43,463 nucleotides of DNA from Candidatus Corynebacterium gallistercoris (GCA_019114175.1 DXFZ01000106.1:1-43463), one strand, 5' to 3'. Positions 36,873 to 43,463 are shown, counted from the first letter of the stretch. The notes: a model not told the origin generated them from the letters alone. Made by a program: numbers and translations.

Positions 36873-37553
36873 TTAGGGCGCCGGCGGGGCAACGGGTGTG
36901 GCACCGGTCAACCTGTCGGAGTAGGGCAACTCGGTGGAATTAGGTGCGACGTCCCCGGCTGCCACCGCCTCATTCGGCGCGAGGCCTTCAACGCGGTTGG
37001 TCTTCTCCGGGTCGCTTGTGGCACCGCGGGGACGAGCTTCCCCGTTGACATCGGTGACCGGCCGGTCGGCCTGTGGATCCGAAGGCCGGACCTCCACAAC
37101 TTCCGCACCGCGGTCTTCGAGGACCCCCGGCTGGGCGGGAGCGACCATTCCCAGCCTGGTGGCCTCAGCAGCGATGTGACCCGCGGACTGCGCATTGGCC
37201 ACGTCCCGCTCCAAGCTTTCAAGTTCATTAGAGAGGGTGAGGGAACGCTGCTTGGCTTCGGACAGCTCAAATGTCTGCTGCGTGGTGAGCCCGGAAAGGT
37301 ACATCACGGCCATGATGCCTGCGATGAGGAAGACAACCGCTGCTACGATCCGGCGGGTCAGCGGCAGATTGGTGTCCTTGCGGCGGGCAACCCGGCGACC
37401 ACGGACGGACACCTGCTGCCGGGAACCGAGCTTCCCGTGCGGCCGGGGTCGCGGGGCGTTGCCCGGCGCAGGAGTGTAGGCCCGTGGGCGCTGCGTGCGT
37501 GGACGAGCAGGGGTGGCTGTGCGCAGGTCCTGGAGGGTGCCTGTGGAAGTCAT
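36873..37553 (-). CDS. FtsL-like bitopic division protein
   Basis: A 226-residue protein in the place where ftsL lies in other dcw clusters. A basic, Pro-rich cytoplasmic segment (about 1-65, RPRTQRPRAY, RVARRKD) precedes one membrane helix (about 69-91, IVAAVVFLIAGIMAVMYLSGL). A short coiled-coil (about 92-130, QQTFELSEAKQRSLTLSNEL) with the FtsL/DivIC-type ending ATRLGMVAPAQPGV follows. The last 85 residues are acidic, Pro/Ala-rich and probably disordered. FtsL would form a complex with FtsQ and an FtsB partner elsewhere. Sequence similarity in this family is low, so the identity rests on topology and position. Confidence 0.8.
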   Translation of the reverse strand: MTSTGTLQDLRTATPARPRTQRPRAYTPAPGNAPRPRPHGKLGSRQQVSVRGRRVARRKDTNLPLTRRIVAAVVFLIAGIMAVMYLSGLTTQQTFELSEAKQRSLTLSNELESLERDVANAQSAGHIAAEATRLGMVAPAQPGVLEDRGAEVVEVRPSDPQADRPVTDVNGEARPRGATSDPEKTNRVEGLAPNEAVAAGDVAPNSTELPYSDRLTGATPVAPPAP

Positions 37554-37555
37554 AC

Positions 37556-38596
37556 TTATCGTCCTTGTCCGTGGAGCAAATTGTGGTTCGTTGTGGCGCG
37601 GATGGGGTAGCTGGATTGACCCTTGGTGCTGACCCTCTGGGCGGCTCTCACTCTGACCGGGGCAGCGCGTGGGTTCAGTTCGATTTCTTCTTCGGTTGCC
37701 TTTTCACTGCCCCGTGTCACCAGGCGGAACTCTGCCTCTGTCCCTGGGAGATCCATGGGAAGGCCAGCCGGGGTCTGGGAGGTCGACAGGCGCGTCAATT
37801 CCTTCTTGACGATCTTGTCTTCCAGGGACTGATAGCTCATGAACACGCCCACGGCACCCTCACCGAGCCACGCGGTAGCTTCAGGGATGAGGCGGCTCAA
37901 AGAATCCAGCTCTCCATTGACCTCCACCCGCAGCGCTTGGAAGGTACGCTTCGCCGGATGTCCGCCTGTTCGCCTGGTAGCTGCCGGGATGGTGGCATAG
38001 AGCAACTCCACCAACCGTGCGGACGTCGTGAAAGGTTCCTTTTCACGCTCCTTGACGATGGCAGAGGCAATCTTGCCCGCAAAACGTTCATCCCCGTACG
38101 TCTTCAAGACCCGGGCGAGATCCCCGTGACTATAGGTATTGAGAATTTCAGCGGCGGTGACGCCGTGGTCGGGGTCCATACGCATGTCCAGCGGCGCATC
38201 AACCCGGTAAGCAAATCCTCGGTCGGCCTGGTCCAGCTGCATGGAGGACACCCCCAGGTCGAAGAGGAATCCGCCGATTCCCTGCTCCCGGACGTGTGCG
38301 GGGATGGCCCCTTGCTCTAGCAGGTCCTCCAGGGCCTCGCTGATCCCATCGAAACGGGTGCGATATGAGCAAAAGCGGCTGCCGAAACGTTCTAGGCGCG
38401 CATTAGCTTCCTCCAACGCGTACGGATCGCGGTCCAGCCCCACGACAACTGCATTGGGGAAGGCTTCGAGGAAGGCTTCACTGTGGCCTCCCGCTCCCAG
38501 GGTGCCGTCAACAATCACTGGGGTTTCACCGTGGAGCCCCTGCCCCACGAGATCCACCATGCGATCCCTCATGACGGGTACGTGACCGTGGTCCAT
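37556..38596 (-). CDS. rsmH: 16S rRNA (cytosine1402-N4)-methyltransferase
   Basis: SAM-dependent methyltransferase acting on the ribosomal P site (formerly MraW). The 346-residue protein starts [16 protein letters not shown]. The SAM loop is [10 protein letters not shown] (31-40), followed by [40 protein letters not shown] and [14 protein letters not shown] are family motifs. ATG 38596 has GGAGG nine bases upstream. The frame is open 39 codons further up to GTG 38713, through a region with hairpins, but the strong Shine-Dalgarno favours the shorter form. Confidence 0.96.
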   Translation of the reverse strand: MDHGHVPVMRDRMVDLVGQGLHGETPVIVDGTLGAGGHSEAFLEAFPNAVVVGLDRDPYALEEANARLERFGSRFCSYRTRFDGISEALEDLLEQGAIPAHVREQGIGGFLFDLGVSSMQLDQADRGFAYRVDAPLDMRMDPDHGVTAAEILNTYSHGDLARVLKTYGDERFAGKIASAIVKEREKEPFTTSARLVELLYATIPAATRRTGGHPAKRTFQALRVEVNGELDSLSRLIPEATAWLGEGAVGVFMSYQSLEDKIVKKELTRLSTSQTPAGLPMDLPGTEAEFRLVTRGSEKATEEEIELNPRAAPVRVRAAQRVSTKGQSSYPIRATTNHNLLHGQGR

Positions 38597-38654
38597 ATGC
38601 GCCTTCCTCCTTTCCGTTGTTCGCTGACCGTTGATGAGTGCAAACAGGGCCTCA

Positions 38655-38732
38655 CCTGCGTGGGTGCGGGCTTGATGTTGGGGAAGTACATCAAGGACAT
38701 CCGCGTCATCCACGCAGGTAAGGGCCTGCGTG
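38655..38732 (-). promoter_or_regulatory. Alternative hairpins in the mraZ-rsmH spacer
   Basis: On the minus-strand RNA the order is CACGCAGG (38732-38725), a 6-nt loop, CCTGCGTG (38718-38711), 48 nt, then CACGCAGG again (38662-38655). The middle element can pair perfectly with either flanking copy but not with both. No U-tract follows. The remaining 160-bp spacer shows no other gene. Confidence 0.5.
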
Positions 38733-38756
38733 CACTCCTAGTAGTTCGCTATTGAG

Positions 38757-39188
38757 TTAGAGGAACTGCGCAAAGGCTTCATCGTCACCCACAGAAAAAT
38801 CTTCCTCATGGGCGGCGCTGTAGTCCTTCCACGACTGGGCATCCCAAATTTCAAGGAAATCCACGTTGCCGATAACCACACACTCTTTGGTCAAACTCGC
38901 GTAGTCGCGGTGCCCGGCCGCCAGTGACACTCGCCCCTGAGAATCGAGGGTTTGCTCATCTGCGCTGGCCGCGAGGTTTCGGACGAACGCCCGAGCCTTC
39001 GGATCTGTCCTGGAGGCCTGCGCTGCTTTGCGCGCACGCAACAAGAACTCACTGCGCGGATATACCGCGAGGCTCCGATCCTGGCCTTTGACGACCACCA
39101 ACCCATCAGAGAGCTCATCCCTGAACTTGGCGGGCAGCGTAAGCCGCCCTTTGTCATCGAGCTTCGGGGTGAAGGTGCCGAAGAACAT
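38757..39188 (-). CDS. mraZ: Transcriptional regulator MraZ
   Basis: DNA-binding regulator that opens the dcw cluster and usually represses its own promoter. The 143-residue protein has two AbrB-like (SpoVT/MazE) motifs. The first is [25 protein letters not shown] (residues 2-26, shown here split as [13 protein letters not shown] then [12 protein letters not shown]). The second is [17 protein letters not shown] (about 81-97). Family members assemble into ring oligomers that contact short phased repeats; such repeats are present upstream (39266-39319). ATG 39188 has AAGGAG eleven bases upstream. Confidence 0.96.
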   Translation of the reverse strand: MFFGTFTPKLDDKGRLTLPAKFRDELSDGLVVVKGQDRSLAVYPRSEFLLRARKAAQASRTDPKARAFVRNLAASADEQTLDSQGRVSLAAGHRDYASLTKECVVIGNVDFLEIWDAQSWKDYSAAHEEDFSVGDDEAFAQFL

Positions 39189-39265
39189 GTGTTTGTCGGC
39201 TCCTTCCCGTGATGATCAAACCAGTGTGTGTCTTGTTCCTTATTCAGTTTGCGATCCTGTGTGGC

Positions 39266-39319
39266 CCCTCAACGCACCACTGCGCCCCACTTTACCCCAC
39301 AGAGCGCCACAAACACCAC
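39266..39319 (-). promoter_or_regulatory. MraZ-box array (mraZ operator)
   Basis: Five GTGG copies on the minus strand have their first bases at 39319, 39310, 39300, 39290 and 39280, and a GAGG follows at 39270. Spacing is 9, 10, 10, 10, 10 bp, all on one helical face. Short GTGG-containing repeats with about 10-bp phasing upstream of mraZ are the known form of MraZ boxes. Confidence 0.8.
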
Positions 39320-39405
39320 AACACGCACGTTTTTCCTCATAATTTTCCGCTCTCCAAGCAGATAGATAGCTCTTATACCTGCATATTTATCTGCACTCTA
39401 GCCTG

Positions 39406-39420
39406 GTGGGGGAAAGTGGG
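39406..39420 (+). promoter_or_regulatory. Second, inverted pair of MraZ-like boxes
   Basis: GTGGG at 39406-39410 and 39416-39420, each within GTGGGGGAA, 10 bp apart, on the plus strand. They lie about 90 bp upstream of the main array and in the opposite orientation. Confidence 0.5.
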
Positions 39421-39444
39421 GGAAGAAAACTCACTGTAGGGCAT

Positions 39445-39471
39445 GAAAAAACCCAGCCGTTAGACTGGGTT
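39445..39471 (-). terminator. Rho-independent terminator of the DUF3040 gene
   Basis: Minus-strand stem AACCCAG / CTGGGTT (39471-39465 with 39456-39450, 8-nt loop) followed by a run of T residues (39451-39446). It is about 30 bp after the DUF3040 stop and insulates mraZ from upstream transcription. Confidence 0.85.
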
Positions 39472-39501
39472 GATGGACGATAGCCCGCCCGGGCTGGGAG
39501 C

Positions 39502-39891
39502 TTAGCCTTCGAAGCGGCGGCGGAACTTGTCTTCCATCTTGTCCCCGAATCCGCCCCCGCTCCCGGCGATGGCGGCCTTGCGCTGGTTCTTGGATGAAGT
39601 TGAACGTGGCGCAGCAGCCTTGCCTCCGGAGCGGAATGCCAAGAGCCCACCGGCGAACATCACCAAGAAGCCAAGCACGCTGACCGCAACGAACCACAAA
39701 GAGTTCTGCGCGAGCGCGATTCCACCAATGAGCCCCACGAGGCCGAGCATGATGAGCGCCACGGATTGAATGGTGAAGTTCACTCCCCCAGCGTCACCCC
39801 GAGAGGCCTGCTTTGCCAACCGCGGATCTTCAGCAATCAGCGCCTGCTCAATCTCCGCCAGCATGCGTTGCTCTTGTTCAGAAAGAGCCAT
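39502..39891 (-). CDS. DUF3040 domain-containing membrane protein
   Basis: A 129-residue actinobacterial protein of unknown function. The DUF3040 start is clear: MALSEQEQRMLAEIEQALIAEDPRLA. Two membrane helices follow (about 43-61, VALIMLGLVGLIGGIALA, and 65-87, LWFVAVSVLGFLVMFAGGLLAF), and a basic, Gly/Ser-rich cytoplasmic tail (KNQRKAAIAGSGGG, KMEDKFRRRFEG). The gene lies next to mraZ in many actinobacteria, which suggests an envelope role but proves none. ATG 39891 has GGAGG five bases upstream. It ends with its own terminator. Confidence 0.92.
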   Translation of the reverse strand: MALSEQEQRMLAEIEQALIAEDPRLAKQASRGDAGGVNFTIQSVALIMLGLVGLIGGIALAQNSLWFVAVSVLGFLVMFAGGLLAFRSGGKAAAPRSTSSKNQRKAAIAGSGGGFGDKMEDKFRRRFEG

Positions 39892-40016
39892 CGTGACCTC
39901 CAGTGGTGCTACGAACCATCGTTCCTCGAACAGTTATCCTCCACAGTCAACGCGCTACCCGAGGGAAAAGTTCCCCGCGCGAGGGAGGTTTCTTCTACGA
40001 CACCACTTTAGCGCAG

Positions 40017-40421
40017 CTACGCAACTTCCGGTAGACGCTCCACCTGAGCCCTCGCGGCATCTACCAGCGCCCTGGCATCCCGATACACGCGCTCGACCTC
40101 CATCTCAGAAATATCCTTCTCTAGCCCCATTCCCGCGCGGCTCGCCAACCGGGCATGCGCTTCGAAAAGCTCCGCCCAACCAGATAACTCCGGATAAACA
40201 ATCCGCAATTTTGCCCAAGCACTCCCCTGCGGCCGGCGTTTTCTCCCCACCATCCCATCTTCAATGAGCGCACCCGCCGCCCGCAGAGCAGCGCGATAGG
40301 CAAAGACCACTGACTCCTGCCCCTGCTTTTCGGCCCGCGCGAGCGCGAGCTGCTGCTCCGCTGCATCGATGTAAGAGTGCGCGGTTGGCCTTGCCGAAAC
40401 CCTATTCATTGACCTAGCCAT
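40017..40421 (-). CDS. SAV_6107-type HEPN domain protein
   Basis: A 134-residue all-helical protein of the SAV_6107 HEPN group. It opens TAHSYIDAAEQQLALARAE, then VVFAYRAALRAAGALIEDG, GSAWAKLRIVYPEL and FEAHARLASR. Most HEPN toxins carry a catalytic Rx4-6H motif; I find none here, so ribonuclease activity is doubtful. It is conserved beside DUF3040 in corynebacteria, and its role is unknown. ATG 40421 is preceded by GGGGA. It diverges from a GNAT gene across a spacer with two perfect palindromes. Confidence 0.85.
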   Translation of the reverse strand: MARSMNRVSARPTAHSYIDAAEQQLALARAEKQGQESVVFAYRAALRAAGALIEDGMVGRKRRPQGSAWAKLRIVYPELSGWAELFEAHARLASRAGMGLEKDISEMEVERVYRDARALVDAARAQVERLPEVA

Positions 40422-40445
40422 TGTTGTCCCCTGTTCTTGTTGTCG

Positions 40446-40462
40446 GTGAGATTAGATCTCAC
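40446..40462. promoter_or_regulatory. Palindrome GTGAGA-TTAGA-TCTCAC upstream of the HEPN gene
   Basis: A 6-5-6 perfect inverted repeat 25 bp before ATG 40421. It overlaps the minus-strand TAATCT (40449-40454), a plausible -10 box, so a bound protein would block the HEPN promoter. Confidence 0.5.
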
Positions 40463-40509
40463 TGTAGGGGCCGGTGCGGACAGCCCTTCCTACCATCCGC
40501 AGTATTTCA

Positions 40510-40528
40510 AATATATTTTCGATATATT
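40510..40528. promoter_or_regulatory. Palindrome AATATAT-TTTCG-ATATATT upstream of the GNAT gene
   Basis: A 7-5-7 perfect inverted repeat in an unusually AT-rich patch. TATATT (40523-40528) is a good plus-strand -10 box for the GNAT gene, so the palindrome may be promoter, operator or both. Confidence 0.5.
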
Positions 40529-40557
40529 CCACGGGGTGTTCATGGCAAGATATCTGT

Positions 40558-41181
40558 ATGCCCCCGCAAGCATCCACCTCCACTGCAGGCGCGCTCCAGG
40601 TGAGCATTGTCCCCGCGACGAACCGGCAATTCATCCAGCGCCTCGATGAACTGGTGGACATTCACGTCTCAGCAATGGGGTATCCGGCCACCACCACCGC
40701 CCAACGCCGCGCCCTATGGCTCCACAACGGCTCGTACCCGGATTTCACCTGCAGCATCGCCCTCATCCACCGCCTCGATGCCACCCCGGACCTGGCGGAC
40801 CCTCGCCAGAGAGCAGTGGGCGTAGCCTTCGCCTTTCGCGGGTCCCCGGAAACGTGGTGGTACCAACAGGTCGCCCGGGGGCTTGCGGAAGCAGGCCACT
40901 CCCGGTTGGAGATTTCCCGTATCCTCCACGCTTATGCAGAGCTGAGCGAGATCCACGTCAGCCCCCATGCGCAAGGCAGAGGGCTCGGGCGGCTCCTCTT
41001 AGAGGACCTCCTGCACAGAATCCCCCAACGCACCGTCATGCTATCCACCCCGGAAGACCCACAGGAGAGCAACGGAGCGTGGAGGCTGTACCGCAGTGCC
41101 GGCTTTCAGAACATCCTGCGGAATTTCTACTTCCCCCCTGACCCGCGGCCGTTCGCTATCTTGTCCCTCACGCTGGACTAG
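40558..41181 (+). CDS. GNAT family N-acetyltransferase
   Basis: A 207-residue acetyl-CoA-dependent acetyltransferase of unknown substrate. The acetyl-CoA loop is in HVSPHAQGRGLGRLLLEDLL (QGRGLG). It is preceded by a beta strand, LSEIHV, and followed by VMLSTPEDPQESNGAWRLYRSAGF, the usual GNAT C-terminal half. VAFAFRGSPETWWY in the middle may line the acceptor site. ATG 40558 is used; GTG 40600 is a reasonable alternative because the recognisable fold begins near VSIVPATNRQF. The gene converges with metF, with 19 bp between stops. Confidence 0.82.
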   Translation: MPPQASTSTAGALQVSIVPATNRQFIQRLDELVDIHVSAMGYPATTTAQRRALWLHNGSYPDFTCSIALIHRLDATPDLADPRQRAVGVAFAFRGSPETWWYQQVARGLAEAGHSRLEISRILHAYAELSEIHVSPHAQGRGLGRLLLEDLLHRIPQRTVMLSTPEDPQESNGAWRLYRSAGFQNILRNFYFPPDPRPFAILSLTLD

Positions 41182-41200
41182 CCTTGCGCCCGTAACCACA

Positions 41201-42169
41201 TCACCGCACCACGTCATGCCCCAGCCCCGGCCCCCAGGCCGGCGCCATCCCCAGATTGTGGAGCACCTCCTGGGTTGCCCGCACATTATTCATTGTCATG
41301 AAATGCAGGTCAGGAGCCCCTTCGGCAATGAGCCGCTCAGCCATCGCCGTAGTGATCTCAATGCCGACCTCCCGGATAGCATCCCGGTTAGCTTCCTCAT
41401 CGCCCCGCGCCGCATCCAGCAACCGCTTCTCCACCTCGGTAGGAAGTGCCGCGCCAGCCAGCTCCATCTGCTTTCGGACGCTCCTCAGGGAAGTAATCGG
41501 CATGAGCCCCGGGATGATCGGTTTGGAGCCGTGCTCGCGATCCGCAGCCGCCAGGCGATCACGCAACCGCAGGTAGTGCTCCACGTCAAAAAACATCTGG
41601 GTAATGGAATACTGCGCCCCCGCCCGCAATTTGCGCAGCGTGTGGGCCGTGTCTGCTTCCAGATCCTTGGCCCGGAAGTGGCCTTCCGGGAAGCTCGCGA
41701 TGCCGATATCGAAATTGCCGCACTCCGGCATGTCCACCACCAAGTCGATGAGCTGGCAGGCGTAATCGAACCCGCCTGGCGTACTCACCCACGGTCCGTT
41801 GGGGTCGCCCGGCGGATCGCCACGCAAGGCAAGCAAGTTGGTGAGCCCCAGATCCGCATACCCACGCAGCATGTCCCGCAGCTGTTCCTCGGTATGGTTC
41901 ACCAACGTCATGTGCACCAGGGTTGTCAAAGGCTTCGTGGCAAGCTTTTCCGCCACGCGCAGCGTCCGCTCGCGGGTTCCACCCCCAGCACCGTAGGTCA
42001 CGGAGGCGAAGCTCACCCCAAGATCATGGAAGGCCTCGGCAGCATTCCACAGCCGTTCCTCAGCCGCGTCGTCTCGCGGTGGCATGAATTCTACGGAAAA
42101 GGGGATGCGCCCGGGGGTTGTAAAGGAGAGCGTCTGCGAAATCGGGATCTGCCTGAGTGTGCCTGCCAT
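41201..42169 (-). CDS. metF: Methylenetetrahydrofolate reductase
   Basis: Reduces 5,10-methylene-THF to 5-methyl-THF for methionine synthesis. The 322-residue TIM-barrel flavoprotein carries the conserved FSVEFMPPRD, SVTYGAGGGTRERT, LLALRGDPPGD and ITQMFFDVEHYLRLRDR, and a C-terminal LHFMTMNN. These match the canonical E. coli-type MetF closely. ATG 42169 lies 8 nt after a TATGAT -10 box, so a leaderless transcript is likely. It diverges from idsA, as the related gene does in mycobacteria. Confidence 0.94.
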   Translation of the reverse strand: MAGTLRQIPISQTLSFTTPGRIPFSVEFMPPRDDAAEERLWNAAEAFHDLGVSFASVTYGAGGGTRERTLRVAEKLATKPLTTLVHMTLVNHTEEQLRDMLRGYADLGLTNLLALRGDPPGDPNGPWVSTPGGFDYACQLIDLVVDMPECGNFDIGIASFPEGHFRAKDLEADTAHTLRKLRAGAQYSITQMFFDVEHYLRLRDRLAAADREHGSKPIIPGLMPITSLRSVRKQMELAGAALPTEVEKRLLDAARGDEEANRDAIREVGIEITTAMAERLIAEGAPDLHFMTMNNVRATQEVLHNLGMAPAWGPGLGHDVVR

Positions 42170-42177
42170 GCTTCCTG

Positions 42178-42206
42178 ATCATATAGACAGAGCGGTTCAC
42201 TTCCAA
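42178..42206 (-). promoter_or_regulatory. metF promoter
   Basis: Minus-strand -35 TTGGAA (42201-42206), a 17-bp spacer and -10 TATGAT (42178-42183), then 8 nt to ATG 42169. Confidence 0.6.
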
Positions 42207-42234
42207 CGGGTAATGGAAAATCACCCCCGGCCAT

Positions 42235-42240
42235 TACAAT
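42235..42240 (+). promoter_or_regulatory. -10 box of idsA
   Basis: TACAAT (five of six TATAAT) lies 8 nt before ATG 42249, implying a leaderless mRNA. The -35 is weak. Confidence 0.55.
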
Positions 42241-42248
42241 GGGGCACC

Positions 42249-43346
42249 ATGAACAACCCCGGCGCGCAGTGGCACCTTGACTCCCCCTTGTCGGACGTGC
42301 CAAAGGCAGTACATGGCCGCCTGGCGAGCTACCTTGCGGAGAGCACGTCAGAGTTTCAGCACATCGGCACCCCTGCAACCACCTCCATGAATGTCCTCAA
42401 GGATTTCATCATGGGCGGCGGCAAGCGGGTGCGCTCCACCTTTGCCTGGGCGGGCATCCGCGCGGGGCTGGAATCCACCTCTGCCCCTGTCGATGAGCTG
42501 GACACAGAAAGCCTCCTCACAGCCATCAGCGCCTTCGAGTTCATCCAGGCGTGCGCGCTGATTCACGATGACATCGTGGATCAATCAGACACCCGGCGCG
42601 GTCATCCCACGGCCCACCGCAGGTTTGAGGCGATCCACCGAGAGTCCGGCTGGCATGGGGATTCTCACCACTATGGAATTTCCCAAGCCATCCTCTGTGG
42701 TGACCTGGCTTTTTCCTGGGCCGATGACATGTTCAACTCCTGTGGCCTGCCTCCCCACATCGTTCATCGCGCCCGCGACCCGTGGCGCGCGATGCGCACG
42801 GAGGTGATCTCTGGGCAGATTCTGGACTTGGCGGTGGAAGCCAATGGTAGTGAGTCCGTCTCCGATGCCATGGATGTGATCACGTACAAGACCGCCTCCT
42901 ATACCGTCGCCCGCCCGTTGCACATCGGCGCGGCCCTCACCGGCGCCAGTCAGGCCACTGTGGATCTCTTGCGCGGTGTGGGGCACGATATCGGTGTCGC
43001 GTTCCAGCTGCGGGATGATCAACTAGGTGTCTTCGGGGATCCCTCCGTCACCGGCAAGCCTGCTGGCGATGACCTGCGCACGGGCAAACGCACCACGCTG
43101 ATTAACCTTGCCCTCGCCGCTGGAGGCACCGGCGCTGACGAGCTCCGCCGCTGGCTGGGCACTGGTGAGCAGGTGGACCTCATGCGCACCATCATCACGG
43201 ATTCCGGCGCTCAGCAGCAGGTGGAGGACCTGATTGAGTCCCACGCCAACCGCGCCTCCTCGGCCATTTCCTCCGCCGGCTTGAGCCCCCAGCTCACCGA
43301 CGAGTTGATGGCTCTGTCCACCACCTTGACCCACCGGACGTTCTAA
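42249..43346 (+). CDS. idsA: Polyprenyl diphosphate synthase (geranylgeranyl-PP type)
   Basis: Condenses isopentenyl diphosphate with allylic diphosphates. The 365-residue all-helical trans-prenyltransferase has GGGKRVRS (57-63 area, substrate phosphate binding). The first aspartate-rich motif is DDIVD (107-111, in ALIHDDIVDQSDTRRG). The second is LRDDQLGVFGD. Product length cannot be read with certainty; large residues before the first DDxxD would set it. ATG 42249 is fixed by the -10 box; the frame extends upstream to 42084 but that part overlaps metF. Its stop overlaps the next start as TAATG, linking it to a probable FAD-dependent isoprenoid enzyme. Confidence 0.92.
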   Translation: MNNPGAQWHLDSPLSDVPKAVHGRLASYLAESTSEFQHIGTPATTSMNVLKDFIMGGGKRVRSTFAWAGIRAGLESTSAPVDELDTESLLTAISAFEFIQACALIHDDIVDQSDTRRGHPTAHRRFEAIHRESGWHGDSHHYGISQAILCGDLAFSWADDMFNSCGLPPHIVHRARDPWRAMRTEVISGQILDLAVEANGSESVSDAMDVITYKTASYTVARPLHIGAALTGASQATVDLLRGVGHDIGVAFQLRDDQLGVFGDPSVTGKPAGDDLRTGKRTTLINLALAAGGTGADELRRWLGTGEQVDLMRTIITDSGAQQQVEDLIESHANRASSAISSAGLSPQLTDELMALSTTLTHRTF

Positions 43347-43463
43347 TGGCACGCAGACATCTCAATCTTCCCCGCCCCCTCATCCCCTCCACTCGCCCCA
43401 CGGTGCGAGAACGGTTGGAAGGCCCCACCGATCACGTGGTGGTCGTCGGCGCCGGTCTTGCTG
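43346..43463 (+). CDS. FAD-dependent oxidoreductase, 5' part (possibly phytoene desaturase/CrtI-like)
   Basis: The first 39 codons of a gene running off the right edge. After MARRHLNLPRPLIPSTRPTV and RERLEGPTDH comes VVVVGAGLA, the beginning of a Rossmann dinucleotide-binding fold (GxGxxG pattern, cut by the window end). ATG 43346 shares a base with the idsA stop. Coupling to a prenyl diphosphate synthase suggests a carotenoid or prenyl-lipid oxidoreductase, but only the nucleotide-binding motif is seen. Confidence 0.65.
   Translation, partial: MARRHLNLPRPLIPSTRPTVRERLEGPTDHVVVVGAGLA

Larger units (their letters stand above)
39189..39501. other. 313-bp control region between the DUF3040 gene and mraZ
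   Basis: No gene is visible. From right to left it contains the DUF3040 terminator (39445-39471), a plus-strand pair of GTGGG boxes (39406-39420), an AT-rich core and the minus-strand GTGG array (39266-39319). Possible minus-strand -10 boxes in the core are TATAAG at 39372-39377 and TATGAG at 39336-39341. The mraZ ribosome-binding site completes the region. The promoter itself is not securely placed. Confidence 0.6.

Noticed and set aside
40017..40421. HEPN protein as a ribonuclease toxin with the GNAT as antitoxin
   Set aside because: No Rx4-6H catalytic motif is visible, the genes are divergent rather than in one operon, and the pair sits in a core-genome context.
1..43463. Mobile elements, phage genes, tRNA or rRNA genes
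   Set aside because: No transposase, integrase or phage structural protein was found among the frames, no flanking inverted repeats with target duplications, and no tRNA-like cloverleaf was noticed by eye. A tRNAscan or ISfinder run could confirm.

Overview
The window is a high-GC chromosomal segment of a Corynebacterium-type actinobacterium (order Mycobacteriales). The evidence is a complete dcw (division and cell-wall) cluster without mreB or minCD but with sepF and wag31/divIVA, a eukaryote-like IleS behind a T-box leader, an MTB12-like lipoprotein, and the flank DUF3040 / SAV_6107-type HEPN / GNAT / metF / idsA. No species is claimed. No insertion sequence, phage, tRNA, rRNA or CRISPR array was seen; the region looks like core genome.

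Layout. (1) 1-13.8 kb, mixed housekeeping genes: 5' end of a YigZ-family gene, divergent treZ, a PepSY membrane protein, dnaE, a PLP-fold III enzyme paired with an aldono-lactone oxidase, and then a minus-strand run lspA > rluA-type pseudouridine synthase > small membrane protein > rarD-like permease, followed by two convergent lipoproteins. (2) 13.8-19.6 kb: L-asparaginase, dinB, ileS with its leader. (3) 19.6-39.2 kb, all on the minus strand: mraZ > rsmH > ftsL-like > ftsI > murE > murF > mraY > murD > ftsW > murG > murC > ftsQ > ftsZ > pgeF > yggS > sepF > yggT, a terminator, then wag31 and a 51-residue membrane protein. Genes inside the run are mostly joined by ATGA/GTGA/TAATG overlaps or gaps of a few bases. 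(4) 39.2-43.5 kb: the mraZ control region, DUF3040, HEPN, GNAT, metF, idsA and the start of an FAD-dependent oxidoreductase.

How the genes work together. MurC-F, MraY and MurG build lipid II. FtsW and FtsI polymerise it at the septum, organised by FtsZ, SepF, FtsQ and the FtsL-like protein, while Wag31 directs polar growth. MraZ probably autoregulates the cluster through an array of GTGG repeats. IdsA supplies prenyl diphosphates, and TreZ supplies trehalose for mycolate transport.

Most interesting signals. (a) Two oppositely oriented sets of 10-bp-phased GTGG boxes around the mraZ promoter. (b) Two mutually exclusive hairpins in the mraZ-rsmH spacer. (c) A translational T-box in which the ileS ribosome-binding site is itself in the sequestrator. 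(d) Eleven uninterrupted 11-residue repeats with an invariant Ala in Wag31. (e) A series of divergent, apparently leaderless promoters with the -10 box 6-8 nt before the start codon. (f) A perfect 11-bp hairpin in the 3' end of a lipoprotein gene, placed to terminate the convergent gene. None is proof of a wholly new system.
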